Source: Shouchella rhizosphaerae (GTDB lineage Bacteria > Bacillota > Bacilli > Bacillales > Bacillaceae_D). Taken from it: DNA of 64,000 nt. Below are positions 24,136 through 33,492 of this stretch, piece after piece. The stretch's first letter is position 1; each line of letters starts with the position of its first letter. Position numbers and translations under genes: made by a program. The DNA is taken from assembly GCF_900142675.1 (NCBI RefSeq), contig NZ_FRBS01000001.1, positions 1 through 64,000 of the forward strand. Reading direction: 5' to 3'. The notes beneath the pieces were generated by a model, which saw nothing but the letters and a program-made list of their open reading frames with translations, did no database searches and had not been told where the DNA came from.

Positions 24136-25210
24136 GTAAGACGTGATAATCCTAGTGGAGGCTTGATAAGCTCCCACTACCATTTTTATTTTTTGGTTGA
24201 AACAGCGGTTTTCTTGCCGCTGTTTTACGACAATCTGTTTGGAGAGTCGTTTGGATTAAGTCCTTGAATCCGCTAAAGATAACGTTCCACTGAGCTGTGT
24301 TGGGCAAGAGAGGCATGATCGTCCTTGCCTCGGAGAAAAGCAGTATCTAAACAGTAGATGGGGGAATGGCACAAAGCTAAACTTATTTTTAGTTCGGTGC
24401 AAAACAGCAGAGAGGAATGGGGCCTCGACAGTTCTTTATTTGTTTAATTATTGAATTGTAAAAAATTAAACTAAAGAAGCTTATTAAATGAATAATACAG
24501 AACAGATTGTAATGATTTTACACCTCGCTCATTCCAAAAAAGCTAAAATTTGACCATTATATCACATAAAAAGAATTGCAACTGATCCTTATCATTAAAC
24601 CAAGCCTTTGGCATATAAATAGAACATTCTTGAAATATGGACTGCTGGCGCCGAAACATGGTACACTTTATACTAAGATTTTATTCTTTGCATAGCGAAA
24701 GGAGCTGTATTTAAATGACTGCAACTTTTGAGGTGTCCATTACTTAAAACTGAATATGGGCGTAATACTGATTTAATGGGGATAGTGCCCTTTTCTTCAG
24801 TATGCCAAAAAGTAACCTTTCGTGAATACTGAAGCGTTGGTCAAAAGCAACGGTAGCACACTCTAGGGTGTGTTATTTTTATGCAAAATTCTTGAATGGC
24901 CCGCAGCAGACAGCGATGAACGGTTGTTTGCTGCGGTATTTTTGCGTCAAGAAATTTTTTGATTTATGCGAGATAGATGTTTTTAAGGGCTTTTTTCGGC
25001 AAAATCCGGTCTCTGAATCAAGCATCAAAGCGATCCGGTTTATGCCATCAAAGTAGCCTTTGAAAGTGGAGAATGACTCATCGAGTGCTGGGACAGCTAC
25101 CTTACTTTAAAAGGAGGCGGCATTTGTAGAAAATAGAGCGGAATATTTACGTAACAAGATGCTCAGCATGTTGCTTGAAAGTATGGGAAAGAAAAAAGGA
25201 GGAAAAGCCG
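24136..25210. other. Gene-poor 1-kb stretch with several hairpins and decayed fragments
   Basis: No complete gene of normal size is present. A terminator for the ABM gene is at 24153-24190 (TAGTGG../..CCACTA then T-rich). Two further terminator-like hairpins lie at 24855-24880 (CACAC/GTGTG then T-run) and 24901-24944 (CCGCAGCA/TGCTGCGG then TATTTTT). At 24715-24747 an excellent RBS (AAAGGAG) precedes a 10-codon frame, MTATFEVSIT, perhaps the stub of a lost gene. Just before the kinase gene a frame VENRAEYLRNKMLSMLLESM, preceded by GGAGG but broken by a stop, looks like another remnant. Confidence 0.4.
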
Positions 25211-26290
25211 ATGAGCACAGCATTTCATGCGGCGATTAATACAGCCGAAAAATTATTGATTTCTAAAATTCCGGAATTATTTGGTTTGGAAGGTTATTCC
25301 TTTTCTCAAATTCCGCCCCATGATGGAGGTAGGAATTTAGTATACACATGCAAAAAGGCAGGTGAAAAGGAAAAAATGCTTAGGATCGCATTTTTAAGCG
25401 ACAGAAAGAAGGAGGATTTTTTAAGCGAGCTGGAATATGTTCGCTATTTATACGATCACGGCGGCAGCGTTTCAAATGTCGTCGACTCCCAAAAAGGGAA
25501 TCTAGTGGAAGAGATCGCATATGAGAACCAGACGTTCTTTGTCAGTCTGTTTGAACGAGCCAGAGGGAAGAAGCTCGCAGAAAACCATTATCGTTATCGG
25601 GATGGAGCGCCTATCGCTGAATACTTTTATAATTGCGGTAAAACGCTTGGTAAGCTGCACCACTTATCAAAAGAATATAAACCGGTCCATCGGAGGTACG
25701 ATTTTTTTGATAAATATAATAGAGCATATATTGATCAATTGCTCCCGGATTCATTATCTCTGGTTAAGGAAAAACTGTTTCAGCTTCTGAAAACATTGGA
25801 GGGGTTGAACAGGAGTTCCGACCATTATGGCATGGTTCATTTTGATTATAGTGACGGTAATTATCACGTAGATTTTGAAAATGGCGATATTACTGTTTTT
25901 GACTTTGATAACTCTTGCTTCTGTTGGTATATGTACGATTTGGCGAATCTTTGGACGATTGGCGCTGGCTGGATTCGATTTGAAAAAGACAACAGCAAAC
26001 GCAGGGAATTTATGGACGATTATTTTGAAAACGTTCTCGACGGTTACCGATCTGAAACGGAAATCGATGATTTTATGCTGGAGCAACTTCCTTTATTTAT
26101 TCAAGCGATACTTATGGAAAATATGATAGACGCATTTGAGGTGATGCGAAACAATGGAGAAGAGGCAAAATGCGACGAAGAACTGTCGTACCTAATAAAA
26201 TGCTTGGAAGAAGATATTCCATATAAAGGATTTTTCCATAAGATTTACTCATGCGAAGCGCCTTTTGAATATGAAGAACGTAAGATTTAA
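25211..26290 (+). CDS. APH family phosphotransferase (aminoglycoside/homoserine kinase-like)
   Basis: 359 residues. The protein-kinase-like catalytic loop reads HFDYSDGN (His210, Asp212, Asn217), followed by the metal-binding DFDN about 20 residues later. The N-lobe has LRIAFLSDRKKEDFLSELE. The length and the YDLANLW segment resemble the SrkA/homoserine-kinase-II-like branch, so the substrate may be a Ser/Thr residue or a small alcohol and not an aminoglycoside. ATG 25211 follows AGGAGG by 9 bases. The upstream extension of 12 codons is poorly supported. It is monocistronic. Confidence 0.75.
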   Translation: MSTAFHAAINTAEKLLISKIPELFGLEGYSFSQIPPHDGGRNLVYTCKKAGEKEKMLRIAFLSDRKKEDFLSELEYVRYLYDHGGSVSNVVDSQKGNLVEEIAYENQTFFVSLFERARGKKLAENHYRYRDGAPIAEYFYNCGKTLGKLHHLSKEYKPVHRRYDFFDKYNRAYIDQLLPDSLSLVKEKLFQLLKTLEGLNRSSDHYGMVHFDYSDGNYHVDFENGDITVFDFDNSCFCWYMYDLANLWTIGAGWIRFEKDNSKRREFMDDYFENVLDGYRSETEIDDFMLEQLPLFIQAILMENMIDAFEVMRNNGEEAKCDEELSYLIKCLEEDIPYKGFFHKIYSCEAPFEYEERKI

Positions 26291-26397
26291 GGCGGCGGCT
26301 CTGTCTGTCCTTACTTCGCTGATGGGGGCCAACAAGGTAGCTAGCTAACCGAGAATGAATGGCATTCTTCGGGCAATGAAGTGGTTCATCCGTCATT

Positions 26398-26640
26398 ATG
26401 GCGTTTACCCCATTGAAGGGCGATCCGGGCGACTTCTTGCCAAGAATCAAAGGCTTTGAGCGTTCCAGGCTTCATTTTCCAAACAACCCGTGGCTCTTTC
26501 TTGGATGTTTAACTGCACCGGGACGGGTGACGATATAATCAATATGCACATAATTGCTGACAGCCGTTTTCGGCTGATTGGGATGAAAGAGTGCTGTTTA
26601 TAAATCAGCGCTGACATCGGTGTATCTCCTCCCGGCAGTC
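26398..26640 (-). pseudogene. Remnant of a MobP/MobL-type relaxase N-terminus
   Basis: The minus strand reads, through three frames, MSALIYKQHSF, then QPKTAVSNYVHIDYIVTRPG with AVKHPRKSHGLFGK, then MKPGTLKAFDSWQEVARI. The combination YxxYI(V/A)TRPGA plus HGLFG is typical of the first 100 residues of Gram-positive plasmid and ICE relaxases. At least two frameshifts and loss of the rest of the protein make it non-functional. It lies directly downstream of the broken ribbon-helix-helix gene, as in mobilization modules. Confidence 0.5.
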
Positions 26641-27080
26641 GTTCCAGATTTTGATCGAAGGCATCGCCGGAAAGGACACAGCTTTTCGGCATCGTTCAGT
26701 TTCATCTTGGTGTACTCGACAGCCAATTAACGATGTCCGTTCAATTTCTAGAAAGGTGATGTAACGGTGCGTATCGATGAGGTCGGCAATAATCGCAACC
26801 GTGGAATAGTATGCCGCGGCGGACATGATCAGGTCTTTGCTGGCCAGTCCGGCTAATCGATTGCCGAGGCCGTTTATCGCAACGCCAATCTCTTGACGGA
26901 TGATAGTAGTAATGAAATCAATTTCCTGGGTGTAGACTTCGATGGACATCCCTTTTTGAATGAAAGCCCGTCTGAGTCTGCCATGCTGAAATGCTTGGAA
27001 GCCGCGTATTTCTTGAGTGAATCGTACTGTGATTTGGGCAACTTGACGGTGATCTTGTTCGTTTTTTCTCTTCTGGCCAA
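26605..27080 (-). pseudogene. Frameshifted ribbon-helix-helix mobilization protein
   Basis: The minus strand starts MARREKTNKITVKLPKSQYD, followed by SLKKYAASKHFSMAD, a ribbon-helix-helix DNA-binding domain. Near 26965 the frame shifts by one base and continues as AFIQKGMSIEVYTQEIDFIT, then QEIGVAINGLGNRLAG and further helical sequence. The order of RHH accessory protein then relaxase matches MobC-type relaxosome pairs. One indel separates it from an intact gene. Confidence 0.5.
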
Positions 27081-27450
27081 TAGTATCTCCTTTCTCTAAG
27101 ACTGTTGTATAGCGCCATTCGATTGTCGGAAGGAACTACTAAAAAATGCCAGTGGAAGTTCTGCTTTCATGCTGTTTTCTCGCAAAATGACATTTTGCTA
27201 TTCCTGCCTGTACACTACTCCCAAGAGTCCCAATTGGAGGGCCTCTTGGAGAGTGGAAAATCTGAAAAGAATAATCAATGAGAAAAAAGATAGGCGTACA
27301 TATTGGTTTCCTCCATGCTTGTTAGTTAAACCAATAAGAAAAGCAAGAGTATATGAGACTGAAAAAATGGTTACTTTTGGAGGGTTTATGACTTTCGATG
27401 TCGAATATTTTTGACAGAGGATACAATGATTCTAAGGAGTTTAATTCACA

Positions 27451-29103
27451 ATGGAAAAAATAGATAAAATTATTAAGCACTATATTGAAAACCAAGAAGA
27501 CAAAGTCGCTGAGAACGTAACATTTTTGCGAAATAATGTAATTGGTAAATCTAGCAATGAGATCGCTGAATTATTAGCAAATGTTGTACCGGAAGAGACG
27601 GGAGGAATAGTGGCAATTTCGGGATTTTATTATCAATTTCTGGTTGCGATTGAGTACATAATTGACATGCTTAAGGACAAGTGGGATTACATTTTTATAG
27701 AGCATCTGGATGATATTGTAGTTGGAAAAGATAATACGGTAAGGTTCGTCCAAGTGAAGACTAGCGAAAAAGTAAAAATGAACGCTACTTCCAGTCCCGC
27801 ATCGGGCTTATACTATCGTTCACCAATAGCAGGAAGGACGGAAAAAAGAAACGATAGTTGGATTGACAAATTGTTATCCAAGGCTGAACTGCTCCAGCAA
27901 AAAGATGGGTATTTAACTCAGTTTCAGCTATATTCGAGTTACCATATTATAAAAACCAGAGATTTCGATTTCGATGTGTATACAGGCAACTCAAATTACG
28001 ATTTGGACATAGCGGATACCGATCATTTGTTTTTAAAAGTCAGTGCTCCTGTATGTGATAAGAATGGAGAGGTTTATGATTATGAAACAAAATGTGGAGA
28101 AAAAACCAAGGAACTACTAAGAAGATTTTATTTGCATACCGGAACGGGACTTCAGAAATTAGAGGTGTTTGAGGATCATTTGTGTATGAGACTCAGCGAG
28201 TGGCTATTCCACGATGTTGGGGACAGGGTCAGGGTTCATCCAAAGGATCTGAACACTTTAATTGGTCACTTATGCACAAGATGTACATACAGAGATAGTG
28301 CGGAAAGGTTACTTATCACCAGGGATAAATTAGAAGAAATTTTGAGTGAAATCAGAACAAGATGTCTAGACGCAGTGGAGCAAACTACTGAAAAGCATGG
28401 TAACAAATCAACTATTTCTAGAGTTATTGATTCTATAGTTAGTAATAATGAAACCTGTGCTCATGCAGATGCATTCAAAGATAAATTATATACCTATCGT
28501 GAGTATCTTAAACAATGGGTTGATAATGGAGGCAATATTAGATCTCTGATTGAGCGCTATGTGGATGGTACTATTAAAAGCTCAGCTTATGTCAACTTGA
28601 ATGAGATAAACAGGCAGCAAAAATTACTCGATTTTTTCAATATTGTGTTCATCATGATGATCGTCAAGGATTCCTTTCTAGAATTCACTGATTCAAATAA
28701 CCTATTAACTAAGAAATGCACGGTTTCAAATCTTTTATTTTCATTCTTAAGCTTGGAATCAAGAAATAATTTAGAAGCAGGTTTACAGAAGCTTGAATCT
28801 ATCATACAACAATCTGATACAAATGATCATCTTTACTTGTTGGATAAATCGCTTAGAATCGTATTTCAAAATTACGGGGACAGGAGATTTACAGAAACAG
28901 TTCGTCGTGAAATTAAAAGCTTCTCCGAGATTCAAATAGAAGGATTTGAAAATGAGCAACCTCTTAATAAAGTAACATATTATGTTGACATCATCCCAGG
29001 AACGGAAATGAAATTAGACTTCTCGGAAGCCTTGAATGAACAAGATTGTTTCCAAGATAAGATGCAAGAAATATGGAATAAGTATTGCAATGAGGTGAGA
29101 TGA
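27451..29103 (+). CDS. Lamassu/ABC-3C defence nuclease (Cap4/DUF4297-type), LmuA/DdmA-like
   Basis: 550 residues. The N-terminal domain has the DUF4297/Cap4 dsDNA endonuclease pattern: GG-x-VAISGFYYQ (51-62), Glu84 with Asp87/Asp88 in EHLDDIVV, and Gln101-Val-Lys103, together a PD-(D/E)xK active site. The remaining 400 residues are helical and unassigned, and presumably bind the partner subunits. In Lamassu and DdmABC systems the SMC-like subunit senses invading DNA and the nuclease then degrades DNA, causing plasmid loss or abortive infection. ATG 27451 follows TAAGGAG. It is the first gene of a three-gene operon whose ends overlap and is clearly AT-richer than the flanking genes. Confidence 0.82.
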   Translation: MEKIDKIIKHYIENQEDKVAENVTFLRNNVIGKSSNEIAELLANVVPEETGGIVAISGFYYQFLVAIEYIIDMLKDKWDYIFIEHLDDIVVGKDNTVRFVQVKTSEKVKMNATSSPASGLYYRSPIAGRTEKRNDSWIDKLLSKAELLQQKDGYLTQFQLYSSYHIIKTRDFDFDVYTGNSNYDLDIADTDHLFLKVSAPVCDKNGEVYDYETKCGEKTKELLRRFYLHTGTGLQKLEVFEDHLCMRLSEWLFHDVGDRVRVHPKDLNTLIGHLCTRCTYRDSAERLLITRDKLEEILSEIRTRCLDAVEQTTEKHGNKSTISRVIDSIVSNNETCAHADAFKDKLYTYREYLKQWVDNGGNIRSLIERYVDGTIKSSAYVNLNEINRQQKLLDFFNIVFIMMIVKDSFLEFTDSNNLLTKKCTVSNLLFSFLSLESRNNLEAGLQKLESIIQQSDTNDHLYLLDKSLRIVFQNYGDRRFTETVRREIKSFSEIQIEGFENEQPLNKVTYYVDIIPGTEMKLDFSEALNEQDCFQDKMQEIWNKYCNEVR

Positions 29104-29642
29104 TGGATATTTTTAACGCAACTCATAACAGGTTACTTGAAAATGGTTTTGAGGTATTCGACATCAAAGAAATCGAAAAATTAGGAGCCTCATTTTATAA
29201 ATCTTCTATAAATAATGTGGTGTTAAAAAAACTGCATTATAGCAAGGAAATAAATTTGATAAAATCATTCTCAATGGAAATAAGATCGATTTTACTAGAG
29301 GGTAAGGAAAATATCTGGAATACATATTTGCTATTCTGCTTTGGCAGTGAAATTGATTTTGAAACAAACTATAAAATTGAACGAGACACTAAGGCGCTGC
29401 GTAAATATGCAATAAGTAGTGAATTAGACTTGAACCGAGTTCCCTTTTTAGACGAATTTAGGGTGATCAAAAAGCCGATTAAGAATGAAGTAACGTTAGA
29501 AGATGAAAGTATATATCTACAAGAAATCATTCATTTTCTTCAAGAAAGTGATGGGAAGCATAATAAATTGAGCCTAGATCAGTTGGATGTGTTGATGAAT
29601 AAATTATTAAAGATGGTGGAGCAGCGCTATGAAAATAGATAA
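29103..29642 (+). CDS. ABC-3C middle component/LmuC (DdmB)-like protein
   Basis: About 179 residues without catalytic motifs, mainly helical with a Lys/Glu-rich surface (KKLHYSKEINLIKSFSMEIRSI). Size, position between nuclease and SMC-like genes, and the NTYLLFCFG segment match the small middle components of ABC three-component and Lamassu operons, which bridge effector and ATPase. ATG 29103 is 5 bases after GAGGTG, and the preceding ATG (29100) overlaps the nuclease stop codon as ATGA, so translation is coupled. The 3' end overlaps the next gene by 14 bases. Confidence 0.7.
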   Translation: MDIFNATHNRLLENGFEVFDIKEIEKLGASFYKSSINNVVLKKLHYSKEINLIKSFSMEIRSILLEGKENIWNTYLLFCFGSEIDFETNYKIERDTKALRKYAISSELDLNRVPFLDEFRVIKKPIKNEVTLEDESIYLQEIIHFLQESDGKHNKLSLDQLDVLMNKLLKMVEQRYENR

Positions 29643-32307
29643 AATAACTCTTAAAAATTTCAGGAATTATTATGGGGAAGTTTCATTTGATCTAACGAGA
29701 AAAATAACCATTCTGCACGGAGATAACGGATTTGGAAAAAGTTCATTTTTTGACGCCATCGAGTGGTGCTTTACAAGTAAAATTTCGCGAATGAATGGCA
29801 CCGATGCAGAAGTAAAGAGGGATATATTTAACAAACGGTGTAAATTTCAAGAGAATGAGATTTTATCAGTTTCTATTGAATTCGAAGGAAACACATTAAC
29901 CCGATGGTTCAATGTCACTGGAAATATTGATCATGGAAACGACTATGGGAATACGCAGGTTTCCTTGAGTAGTAGGGATGGAAAGCTATATCGAGGGCAA
30001 GTAGATGTTGAAACATTCTTAAAACAAGGGACTTTAGATCAGACAAGTTTTGGACGCGGTAATTATGGACAACTAATTAAACAGACATTTATATTATCTC
30101 AAAGCCAAGTCGCAGATTTTGTTACATCAGAAGAACCTTCTGAACGATTCAGAGCGTTAGCGGACATTATGGGGTTTAGGGCTTTACTAAATGAGTCTGA
30201 TAACATGAAGAAAATACATACTTCTTTAATCAAGCAATCTGAGGTTATACGTAATCAAATTATCTCACTTGAGAATTCGATAAAGGGAAAGGAAGAGGTA
30301 AAAAAGGAAGTCGATATTTTTGAGTTTAATAAGAAACTATACGACATTGGTATTACTGAACTAGATAGCGATCTGGATACTCAAATTGCTCAATCAAACA
30401 GGCAGGCACTGGCTGATAAGATTAACGCTGAGGAATTTTTAGAACTTTACGAGGTGATGAATCTAGAGCGTTTCTATACTGTCAGCATAATTGTAAATCA
30501 AATTTCTAAGAAAGAATCAATTCATGAAAATTTGGAGACCCGAAGAGAAGAAATAAAAGAATTCTTGAAGAAAATAAATCAGAGAACAAGTTCCCTTATA
30601 AAAGAAAGGGAGAACATTCAGAAGTACAATCAAACGCGAACAATTATTCAAGAAAAGGAGCAAGAGTTAGCTGCTTATGACATGAATTCCATAGACTTAA
30701 ATAAAGTCAGAGAGAACCTTAGCGTTTTACGAAAGCAGGCTTCTTCCTTAGAATTTGCGTTGTCTTTTCAGACTACAATAGAACAAAATCTAGAACAACA
30801 AAAAAAATTGCCCGCTAACCGGGAACTTTCCATAAAAAAAGAGGCAACTCTGAGAAAGAGAAAAGAAAAGTTGTTGGTTTTGAAAGAAAAACTATCTTTT
30901 GTAATACAAGAAAATAAGGATAATTTACTACTTCAACTTATTGCAAACATAAAAGATATAAAGGGTTACGTTGTTGCAAATAGCTTGGAGAAATGCCCGG
31001 TGTGCTCTTCTACCCCTGAAGAAAACCTGGAGTCTTGCATTGATCATAATATTCTTTTATATACAACAAAGTTAGAAGAGGATACTTCTTACGTAAGTAA
31101 AGCCATCTCATTAAATACCAAGATTTCGAATAAGTTAGCTAAAATAGCCGAGCGAATCAACGAAACGAACAATAGCATTACTAAAATGAATTTAGAGCTA
31201 GATCGTTTAAAAGAGGAGTACAACAACTACAGAAACAACGATTTGTTTTCTGAAGAACTGAGTCAAGCTGATACTGCCGATTTAAAAGACGAGTTAAGTA
31301 AAGTAAGAGAGGAAATTATTTTACAGCAAAAAATCATTGAATTAATAATCTCTCTTGAAAAACTTAAAGAAGAATTGAAGGATTTAGATAGCGAGTCTTC
31401 TTCAAAGAAAATAAAAACAGAAAACGAGGTAGAACAGTCGATTGAACGAATGACAAGAGCGAGCGATAGAGTAGTAAAACATCGGAACCAAATAGAAAGT
31501 AATATTCAAAAACTGTATTCTGAAATTCAGGATGACCACATTATTTTAAAGCGTCTGCAATCATTTTTAAAGCCTGAACAATATGATATTCCACTTCAAT
31601 CGTTAATTTCAAAAAATAAAAATATGATATCCAGTAATGAAAGGAAGATAAGCAGACTATCGGATATAAACCAAGTGCAGTATGTAATTAGGCACAATCA
31701 GGAAATTCAAACTCAAATTCAAGAAGTCAAAAATACAGTTGAGGATCTTAATAACAAAAAAATTGAAATTGATAAGATTGCTGATTCCCTGAAAAATTAC
31801 AAAATGAAGTTATTTGATTTCTTCGATTCTGATACAAAAGATTATTTAAATGATAGTAATTCTCCTATACAGAAGTATTACAGGTATTTAAATCCGCTTC
31901 CATCTAATAATCTAATTCAATTCGACGGGGCAGATGAAAAACTGTCTATTAAAGTTGTTTTTGAGGATAGATTCGAAGAAAGTAATGCTCAAAATATTCT
32001 GAGTTCCGGGCAACTAAACGTACTAGCGATTTCTATTTTCTTAGCAATTAATGAAGCTCAAAATATCAATGCTCTCGATTTCATTGCAATTGATGATCCC
32101 ATTCAAAATATGGATGATGTAAATCAATACTCAATTTGCGATGTGTTGGGTCAGATTGATAAGCAAATTATTTTCTCTACTCATGACCTAGACTTTGTAA
32201 AACTATTTCTGAAAAAGAATGAATATAAAAAAGATGATATGCAAGTTTTTAGTTTTACAAGCCCGTTTCTTACGCAGAACAAAATACAGCAGATACTTTA
32301 TGAGTGA
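29629..32307 (+). CDS. SMC/Rad50-like ATPase of the Lamassu/ABC-3C system, LmuB/DdmC-like
   Basis: 892 residues. The N-terminal ATPase half has Walker A GDNGFGKS (31-38) and a Q-loop region. Long coiled-coil arms (about 190-430 and 470-730) flank a zinc-hook-like CPVC (456-459). The C-terminal half has the ABC signature LSSGQ (791-795), Walker B ending in Asp822-Asp823 of IDDPIQNMD and an H-loop in STHDLDF. The IDDP form of Walker B is normal for this branch. It should recognise foreign DNA structures or ends and trigger the nuclease. It is the last gene of the operon, and no clear terminator follows. Confidence 0.88.
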   Translation: MKIDKITLKNFRNYYGEVSFDLTRKITILHGDNGFGKSSFFDAIEWCFTSKISRMNGTDAEVKRDIFNKRCKFQENEILSVSIEFEGNTLTRWFNVTGNIDHGNDYGNTQVSLSSRDGKLYRGQVDVETFLKQGTLDQTSFGRGNYGQLIKQTFILSQSQVADFVTSEEPSERFRALADIMGFRALLNESDNMKKIHTSLIKQSEVIRNQIISLENSIKGKEEVKKEVDIFEFNKKLYDIGITELDSDLDTQIAQSNRQALADKINAEEFLELYEVMNLERFYTVSIIVNQISKKESIHENLETRREEIKEFLKKINQRTSSLIKERENIQKYNQTRTIIQEKEQELAAYDMNSIDLNKVRENLSVLRKQASSLEFALSFQTTIEQNLEQQKKLPANRELSIKKEATLRKRKEKLLVLKEKLSFVIQENKDNLLLQLIANIKDIKGYVVANSLEKCPVCSSTPEENLESCIDHNILLYTTKLEEDTSYVSKAISLNTKISNKLAKIAERINETNNSITKMNLELDRLKEEYNNYRNNDLFSEELSQADTADLKDELSKVREEIILQQKIIELIISLEKLKEELKDLDSESSSKKIKTENEVEQSIERMTRASDRVVKHRNQIESNIQKLYSEIQDDHIILKRLQSFLKPEQYDIPLQSLISKNKNMISSNERKISRLSDINQVQYVIRHNQEIQTQIQEVKNTVEDLNNKKIEIDKIADSLKNYKMKLFDFFDSDTKDYLNDSNSPIQKYYRYLNPLPSNNLIQFDGADEKLSIKVVFEDRFEESNAQNILSSGQLNVLAISIFLAINEAQNINALDFIAIDDPIQNMDDVNQYSICDVLGQIDKQIIFSTHDLDFVKLFLKKNEYKKDDMQVFSFTSPFLTQNKIQQILYE

Positions 32308-32520
32308 ATTTTTTACTCTCCAATCTCTGTTCATTGTTGCGGAAAAAAAGTTAGTTTTGGGCAAAAAAGCAACATTATGATCTTCACCAGATCTATAAAG
32401 GTAAAAAGATTTCGTTACTTCTACAACCATTCTTGTCACCTTAAAAGGAAGGTAGTCACAATCTCGATTTTGAGTTGCAAGGGAATAGGAGTCGTAAGAA
32501 GAGTGCTGGCAGCCCCCCCA

Positions 32521-33372
32521 CTAATCCAACTCCCTATTTTTCCCCGGCTTTGCGGCATACAATTTCCGGTACGTCTCTGGCGTCATCCCTTCTTTCTGCC
32601 GGAACGTGGCGACGAAGTGGCTCGCATCGCGAAAGCCGACCGCTTCTCCGATGCGGCGAACGGTCCAGTCGGGACGGGAAGGAAGCCATTCTTTTGCTTT
32701 GCGGAGCCTTAATTGGATCAAGTAAGCGTATGCGGTCTGGCCGAATAGATCGCGAAAGCGTTCGTTCAGTTGCCGTTTCCCGATGCCGAGCTGTGCCGCC
32801 ATCTCCGCCAATCCGATTTCTGGGTTGGCGTATTCTTGTTCGAGCCAGTGAAGCAAGTCTTGGACTCGGTCTAGTCGTTTGGAGATAGGCGGCCGTTTAT
32901 CGGTGCGGGCTTCTGTTCGAAGCAACGTCAGAAAGCGGTATAAGTCGGCGGAGTAGCGCCATCCCGACGGATCGCCGCCAGATTCGGCAAAGGCAAGCAA
33001 GCTCTTCATTTGGCCGGTGATTGGATCGTGGCCCGCTCCCCACTGAAAGTGTTCAATGATGCTCCAACCGAGTGATTGGACGATGTTCCCAGCCGTGCTC
33101 CCGTGAAACGTAATGTAACCGGTTTGCCAGCTGTCGCTTCTTGGCTTGTAGTGGTGGGGTGTGCCTGGCGCGAGGAGAATGCCTGATCGTTCTGGCATGT
33201 TCCAGGTGCGCCCGTTCATTGACAGTTCGCCTTCTCCTGCCAGCGTTTGAAGCCAATGGTAACATGGGTACCCGTGTGGCCTTGTTACCGGTTCTTGGTC
33301 ATATTGAATGCCGATTGTCTCTAGCTGCAAGGGCAACAGCTCCGATGGGGTGGCAGGGACGGCTCGACGCAT
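32521..33372 (-). CDS. AraC family transcription regulator
   Basis: 283 residues. An N-terminal cupin-like sensing domain (PHGYPCYHWLQTLAGEGEL.., ILLAPGTPHHYKP) is followed by two C-terminal helix-turn-helix motifs (about 180-275: IGLAEMAAQLGIGKRQLNERF and VRRIGEAVGFRDASHFVATF). The start at 33372 is chosen because GGAGG lies 8 bases upstream. The frame continues five codons further. It is divergent from the GH42 beta-galactosidase and is probably its sugar-responsive activator. Confidence 0.88.
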   Translation of the reverse strand: MRRAVPATPSELLPLQLETIGIQYDQEPVTRPHGYPCYHWLQTLAGEGELSMNGRTWNMPERSGILLAPGTPHHYKPRSDSWQTGYITFHGSTAGNIVQSLGWSIIEHFQWGAGHDPITGQMKSLLAFAESGGDPSGWRYSADLYRFLTLLRTEARTDKRPPISKRLDRVQDLLHWLEQEYANPEIGLAEMAAQLGIGKRQLNERFRDLFGQTAYAYLIQLRLRKAKEWLPSRPDWTVRRIGEAVGFRDASHFVATFRQKEGMTPETYRKLYAAKPGKNRELD

Positions 33373-33492
33373 CTTACATACCTCCATATTCTTATATCCA
33401 TGTACATCAATTTTATATTGGATCTAGTGATTACAACACATATGATTAAACTATTAAATGCAGTTTTATCATATATGGTGAGGTGTGGCAAG

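Noticed and set aside
24575-24600. Possible Fur box (CTGATCCTTATCATTA)
   Set aside because: Only one half matches well and no gene follows for 600 bases.
25211-26290. Aminoglycoside resistance gene
   Set aside because: Only the general APH fold is supported. The sequence looks closer to SrkA or homoserine-kinase-like members.
32377-32888. Forward frames opposite the AraC gene
   Set aside because: They are high-GC shadow frames without family resemblance or RBS.
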